From: Klebsiella sp. WP3-W18-ESBL-02 | Lineage (GTDB): Bacteria > Pseudomonadota > Gammaproteobacteria > Enterobacterales > Enterobacteriaceae | Length of the DNA: 64,000 nucleotides | Assembly (NCBI RefSeq): GCF_014168815.1 | Contig: NZ_AP021974.1 | Location: 62,001 to 126,000, forward strand | Direction: 5' to 3' | Made by a program: the position numbers and the translations under genes | In this document: positions 60,887-64,000 of the stretch, in pieces | How positions within the stretch are numbered: the first letter of the stretch is position 1 | Layout of the letters: the number at the start of each line of letters is the position of its first letter | The notes under the pieces: model-generated | Told to the model about the DNA's origin: nothing | The model's input: the letters and a program-made list of their open reading frames with translations, nothing else | Databases searched by the model: none

Positions 60887-61370
60887 TGTGGCAATCCTTG
60901 CCGGTGGTTGTTTCTGGGGTGTCCAGGAGCTGATCCGCAAACTCAATGGCGTGGTCAGCACCGAAGTGGGCTATACCGGCGGACGTAATGATAACCCGAC
61001 ATACCAGCACCACCCAGGACATGCGGAGGCGGTGAAGGTGGTGTATTCCCCGGATAAACTGAGCTACCGAAAACTACTGGAATATTTCTTTAGTATTCAC
61101 AACCCTACAACAATACTTCGTCAGGGTAATGACGTCGGCTCAAGCTACCGCTCAGCCATCTTTTTCACCACAGAGGAGCAAAAGCAGCAGGCAAACCAGC
61201 TTATCCGTGAAATAGATGATTCAGGAGTCTGGCCCGGAGTCGTGGTGACAGAAGTAGAGCAGGCCGGTGAGTTCTGGTCTGCAGAGCCAGAGCATCAGGA
61301 TTACCTGCAGCATAATCCCGACGGCTATACCTGCCATTTTGAACGACCTGACTGGACGCTTCCGGGATAA
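60876..61370 (+). CDS. msrA: MsrA methionine-S-sulfoxide reductase
   Basis: 164 residues from ATG 60876 behind AAAGGAGA. Catalytic AGGCFWGVQELIRKL, then YTGGRNDNPTYQHHPGHAEA, FFSIHNPTTILRQGNDVGSS and YRSAIFF, with C-terminal HQDYLQHNPDGYTCHFERP. The only complete msrA in the window. It reduces the S epimer while MsrB reduces the R epimer; both repair hypochlorite-oxidised methionine. Confidence 0.95.
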   Translation: MKTDVAILAGGCFWGVQELIRKLNGVVSTEVGYTGGRNDNPTYQHHPGHAEAVKVVYSPDKLSYRKLLEYFFSIHNPTTILRQGNDVGSSYRSAIFFTTEEQKQQANQLIREIDDSGVWPGVVVTEVEQAGEFWSAEPEHQDYLQHNPDGYTCHFERPDWTLPG

Positions 61371-61396
61371 GTCACCGTCGCAGACTCGCAGCATTC

Positions 61397-61423
61397 AGCC
61401 CCGCCCATGTGCGGGGCTTTTTT
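61397..61423 (+). terminator. Intrinsic terminator after msrA
   Basis: AGCCCCGC-ccatgt-GCGGGGCT followed by a T-run. Confidence 0.88.
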
Positions 61424-61564
61424 GTTCATATGCAGAAACGAGAATGGGATCACAAACAAATTTCTTTAGTCCATTTCTTGCATACAAAACAATCAACATC
61501 CTGATTTTAAGGGGCATATTAGAAAAAAGATGAGGATGATTAGGGTCAAAGGGACAAAGGGACA

Positions 61565-61786
61565 ATGTTTAGAATTATGCTGACCGTTATCGCAGGATCG
61601 TTATTTTACGGACTCTCGGCCAGTCTGTGTTTTGCCGGGCTTTTTCGCATACACGCCCCCAGTGCCTGCACAGCCTTCTGTCTGACTTATAACCCAACAG
61701 CCGGCTATGTCATGCTGGTTACCGGTATGACACTGTTTATCGTATTTTTGCTCAGCCTTTTCCGGACAACAAAAGCCCCTATTTAA
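61565..61786 (+). CDS. Small membrane protein
   Basis: 73 residues, two hydrophobic segments (LTVIAGSLFYGLSASLCFAG; YVMLVTGMTLFIVFLLSLF). Preceded by repeated aaagggac words that supply a ribosome site. Function unknown. From 61787 to 62089 I see no gene; the stretch has GC-rich inverted words (gcgcccttttgcgc) only. Confidence 0.5.
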   Translation: MFRIMLTVIAGSLFYGLSASLCFAGLFRIHAPSACTAFCLTYNPTAGYVMLVTGMTLFIVFLLSLFRTTKAPI

Positions 61787-62089
61787 CATAAAGGCTTCAT
61801 TGTACGCACCGCTAAAACGCGCTCAGGGCGATTTCAGCGCGAAGCCGGTGAAAACCACAGCTTACCCGGCGAAAACCCCGCAAAACTTGCCTGATGAATT
61901 CTGATGGCATGAATGGCTATGCACCGGACTGCATGGCGGCCCGTTTCAGTGCGTTTACCACCTGAAACCGCCAAAAAGCGCCCTTTTGCGCGGGAAATCT
62001 CTCATTTTCTCCCTGGAATACTCACAACAATCATAATTACTAGTAATGTTTTCTGTGTGTACGACAACTCTGTAATGCCTGAGGAATTA

Positions 62090-62371
62090 ATGACCGGTTC
62101 AAACAACAAGACACGCGATATCACTAGCAACCGCAAGTATCTGATCAAGAATGCACGCGGCCAGGCAGCCTATAAAGCACGTATGCGCGAGGCGGGTTAT
62201 AAGCAAATTGCGGTATGGGTACGAGAAGATGTCAGAGAGGCAGGACGACAAGCCGGACTGGAATCTGACGCGCTGTTGTCAGGGGCTGCGCAGCATGATC
62301 CATTAGGCTGGATGGTCGGTTTTGCTGAGGGACTCAGGCAGCGAGAAAAAAAAGACAGCAACCCGCAGTAA
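62090..62371 (+). CDS. Small basic plasmid protein
   Basis: 93 residues from ATG 62090, chosen because GAGGAA lies five bases upstream. MTGSNNKTRDITSNRKYLIK, then YKARMREAGYKQIAVWVRED and DPLGWMVGFAEGLR. The middle may form a ribbon-helix-helix-like fold. Role unknown, possibly copy-number or segregation control. Confidence 0.55.
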   Translation: MTGSNNKTRDITSNRKYLIKNARGQAAYKARMREAGYKQIAVWVREDVREAGRQAGLESDALLSGAAQHDPLGWMVGFAEGLRQREKKDSNPQ

Positions 62372-62508
62372 GCCTGCAAGACAGCACGAATAACAGAGAA
62401 CAGCCAGTACAAGGAAGTAACGCTTCGCGTACCGGATTCAGCATATTTTTCAGGGAGTGTCCCTGCTAAACTCCTTCATGTCGACGCATCAACCCCGGAG
62501 GCTCTGTA

Positions 62509-62772
62509 ATGAGCAATACCACACACTACGAAAACGCCAACTTCTTGCGGGAACTGGCCGAAAGTCTGCCCCGCATACTGCCGGAAGGTGGCCCGGACAA
62601 GGCAGCACTGTTGCAGCGCCTGGCTAACGAAGAACTGGCACAGGCCGAGTATGAAGATCAGGTTCGCGCCAAAGTGACTGCAGCCCGCGCTGATACACGC
62701 CCGGGCATGACCACGGAACAACTCCGCCAGCGGCTGCATGGTCGCTATCAGGAACTGCGTGATGCCGTATGA
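62509..62772 (+). CDS. Antitoxin of a ParDE/RelBE-like pair
   Basis: 87 residues behind GGAGG, mostly helical (NANFLRELAESLPRILPEGG; MTTEQLRQRLHGRYQELRDA). Directly upstream of and overlapping the toxin by 11 bases, the usual antitoxin-first order. Confidence 0.75.
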   Translation: MSNTTHYENANFLRELAESLPRILPEGGPDKAALLQRLANEELAQAEYEDQVRAKVTAARADTRPGMTTEQLRQRLHGRYQELRDAV

Positions 62773-63061
62773 CGTGGAATGGAAGCAGGGAGCCATCGAG
62801 GACGTAACGGCACTGTTTGACTACATCGCGGAAAATTCATCTCTGTGGGATGCGCGGAACGTCACCGATCGCGTTCTTGCGGCCGCAGACAAGCTGGCAG
62901 ACTTTCCGCGTCTCTACGAAGTGGACTCACGCTATGGCGAGGACGTTCGCCGGATAAGCCTGATGGGACAGCATGTCCTCTATGATGTGAATGACCCGGC
63001 GCAGAAAATCCGGGTTCTGGCCGTAGTCGGCCAGCGCCAGAATCCCCACTCCGTCCGCTGA
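62762..63061 (+). CDS. ParE/RelE-superfamily toxin
   Basis: 99 residues from ATG 62762 (MPYDVEWKQGAIEDVTALFD). ParE-like pattern: YIAENSSLWDARNVTDRVLA, LADFPRLYEVDSRYGEDVRR and VLAVVGQRQNPHS. Likely inhibits gyrase or translation; the exact target is not evident. Confidence 0.82.
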   Translation: MPYDVEWKQGAIEDVTALFDYIAENSSLWDARNVTDRVLAAADKLADFPRLYEVDSRYGEDVRRISLMGQHVLYDVNDPAQKIRVLAVVGQRQNPHSVR

Positions 63062-63122
63062 TAACGGGTGACGGGGGCGCAATTCATTGCGTGGCCGTCG
63101 CCGGTTGGACAAGCGCAGCGCG

Positions 63123-63488
63123 TCAGCGCTTCCCCCATTGCCACCACCGGCGCGGTGTCTCTGCTGTCTCCGTTTTGTGTTCCAGTAGTCTCATGGCCTG
63201 CATTTCCTGCCGCAGCCCGGCCACCTCTTCCCGCAGCGCTTTTATCTCCGCAATCAGCGCCTCTGATACCGTTTTTTCAGTCTCATCCGGCAGTCTCAAC
63301 CCGTCCCGATCATGAGTCTCAATCAGTCTTAACTCACCGTACACCCGGATAAGCTCGCTGGTATCTACGACACGACCACCATCAGCCTCCGTCCGGTATG
63401 ATACGCGGCCTTTAGCCATATCCCGATACAGGGAACTTCGGGCTTTTTCCGTCAGTTCCGTGGCCTGTCTCACCGTCACCCACGCCAT
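63123..63488 (-). CDS. HTH DNA-binding plasmid protein with coiled coil
   Basis: 121 residues. N-terminal MerR/excisionase-like helix-turn-helix (WVTVRQATELTEKARSSLYR; VSYRTEADGGRVVDTSELIR) and a coiled coil (LIAEIKALREEVAGLRQEMQ) with a basic Trp-rich end. Common next to ColE1-type rop genes; may regulate replication or mobilisation. Confidence 0.65.
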   Translation of the reverse strand: MAWVTVRQATELTEKARSSLYRDMAKGRVSYRTEADGGRVVDTSELIRVYGELRLIETHDRDGLRLPDETEKTVSEALIAEIKALREEVAGLRQEMQAMRLLEHKTETAETPRRWWQWGKR

Positions 63489-63556
63489 TGTCTCACCCCG
63501 CTATTTTTGAGACAGTATACCCGACAGGCGCACACCATGCCCGGAAGGAAAGAAAC

Positions 63557-63736
63557 ATGACGAAACAGGAAAAAACCGCCCTCAACATGGCAAAATTCAT
63601 CAGGGATCAGTCGCTGCTGTTGCTGGAAAAGCTGAACGAACTGGATATGGATACCGCGGCCGACATGTGCGAACGGCTGCACGAGGACGCGGAAACGCTC
63701 TGGCTGGCAATGCGGGACCAGCTCGGGGAGGAATAA
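63557..63736 (+). CDS. rop: Rop / Rom RNA-binding copy-number regulator
   Basis: 59 residues (MTKQEKTALNMAKFIRDQSL; LNELDMDTAADMCERLHEDA). Two-helix hairpin that dimerises and stabilises the RNA I-RNA II kissing complex in ColE1-type replicons. Shows that a ColE1-like replicon adjoins the window, although RNA I/II is not visible here. Confidence 0.93.
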   Translation: MTKQEKTALNMAKFIRDQSLLLLEKLNELDMDTAADMCERLHEDAETLWLAMRDQLGEE

Positions 63737-63766
63737 CAGCACCGACGCGGCCGGTGCTGTCTGCCG

Positions 63767-63988
63767 TCATTTCATCAGACGACGCAGGCAAAGAAGGGTA
63801 CCACCGATCAGGATCGCCGCCGTGCCTCCCTGCCCGAAATGCAGGAACAACCAGTCACGGATCGCCGGGTTCCTCGCCAGAAACTGCACGAACCCGTAGA
63901 GCAGCAGAAACACCGGCAGCACGCGCCAGAACAATTTCAGCAGATGCGCGGCCAGCACACACAGCCCTCCGGCCATCGCCCCGACCAT
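63767..63988 (-). CDS. Small membrane protein, possibly extending past the window
   Basis: 73 residues from ATG 63988 (VGAMAGGLCVLAAHLLKLFW; RVLPVFLLLYGFVQFLA; GTAAILIGGTLLCLRRLMK), with two or three hydrophobic segments. The frame is open upstream to the window edge, so the start may be further right. Probably part of a ColE1-type mob or exclusion region. Confidence 0.5.
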   Translation of the reverse strand: MVGAMAGGLCVLAAHLLKLFWRVLPVFLLLYGFVQFLARNPAIRDWLFLHFGQGGTAAILIGGTLLCLRRLMK

Positions 63989-64000
63989 AAGCAGGGCCTC

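Larger units (their letters stand above)
56795..60996 (+). repeat. 4.2-kb direct repeat, copy B
   Basis: Counterpart of 48706-52907. Here msrA is complete, and the left flank is the decayed tnpA remnant instead of the intact-type tnpA fragment. Confidence 0.93.

Noticed and set aside
1..64000. tRNA, rRNA and classical antibiotic-resistance genes
   Set aside because: I looked for them because of the IS26-rich plasmid setting and saw none in either strand.

Overview
The window reads as part of a large mosaic plasmid from an Enterobacterales host, most likely Klebsiella, Enterobacter or Citrobacter. The evidence is the mixture of plasmid parts: two ParA-type partition cassettes, an IncN/pKM101-like P-type (VirB) secretion locus, an F-like block (ccdAB, a ResD-type recombinase, vapBC) and a ColE1-type Rop protein at the right end. 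There are also five IS26 copies, three copies of an IS110-family element, an IS5 element and a Tn3-family transposon. No replication initiator, relaxase, VirD4 coupling protein or antibiotic-resistance gene is visible. The piece looks like a cointegrate assembled by IS26 and by homologous recombination.

Layout. Positions 1-4067: DUF4145 protein, a regulatory-looking intergenic region, a small membrane protein with a 10-C tract that breaks its frame, a parA operon and a truncated unknown gene. Positions 4068-15080: a segment bounded by two inverted IS26 copies. It holds higBA, a truncated SWIM-like gene, IS5 and a captured chromosomal pgaABCD-yjdI block whose pgaA has lost its 5' end and whose yjdI has lost its 3' end. 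Positions 15081-28724: an IS1 remnant, a leftward operon (Mrr-like nuclease, lipoprotein, TrbM/KikA-like protein, H-NS-like repeat protein) and a rightward virB1-virB11 set ending in a secreted PLD-type nuclease. Positions 29336-34424: Tn3-family tnpA/tnpR with an IS110 element inside one terminal inverted repeat. Positions 34609-38859: an OsmC / TetR / AhpD-like / thioredoxin / NemA-like / FrnE-like / SDR cluster. Positions 38860-46307: IS26, parAB with 8-bp repeats on both sides, resD, ccdAB, vapBC and a truncated OLD-family nuclease. Positions 46308-61423: an IS26-flanked tnpA fragment plus IS110, followed by a DUF1471 / TetR / DUF1471-like / RclC-like / MsrB / MsrA cluster present twice as a 4.2-kb direct repeat. 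Between the two copies are IS26, a truncated MalY-like aminotransferase, an EamA transporter and an alpha/beta hydrolase. Positions 61424-64000: small plasmid genes, a ParDE-like pair, an HTH protein, Rop and a membrane protein.

The most interesting theme is a two-part stress regulon. Six distinct copies of one palindromic sequence, close to CTACCAACTAGATGGTAG, lie upstream of genes in both the Nem/OsmC module and the RclBC/Msr module. Both modules carry a TetR regulator with nearly the same recognition helix, and two of the sites sit exactly between a -35 and a -10 box. The encoded functions are ones used in E. coli against hypochlorite and reactive electrophiles: RclB-like DUF1471, RclC-like DUF417, methionine sulfoxide reductases, NemA-like ene-reductase, FrnE, OsmC and AhpD-like proteins. 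I infer a mobile, TetR-controlled reactive-chlorine/electrophile defence system, one half of which has been duplicated.
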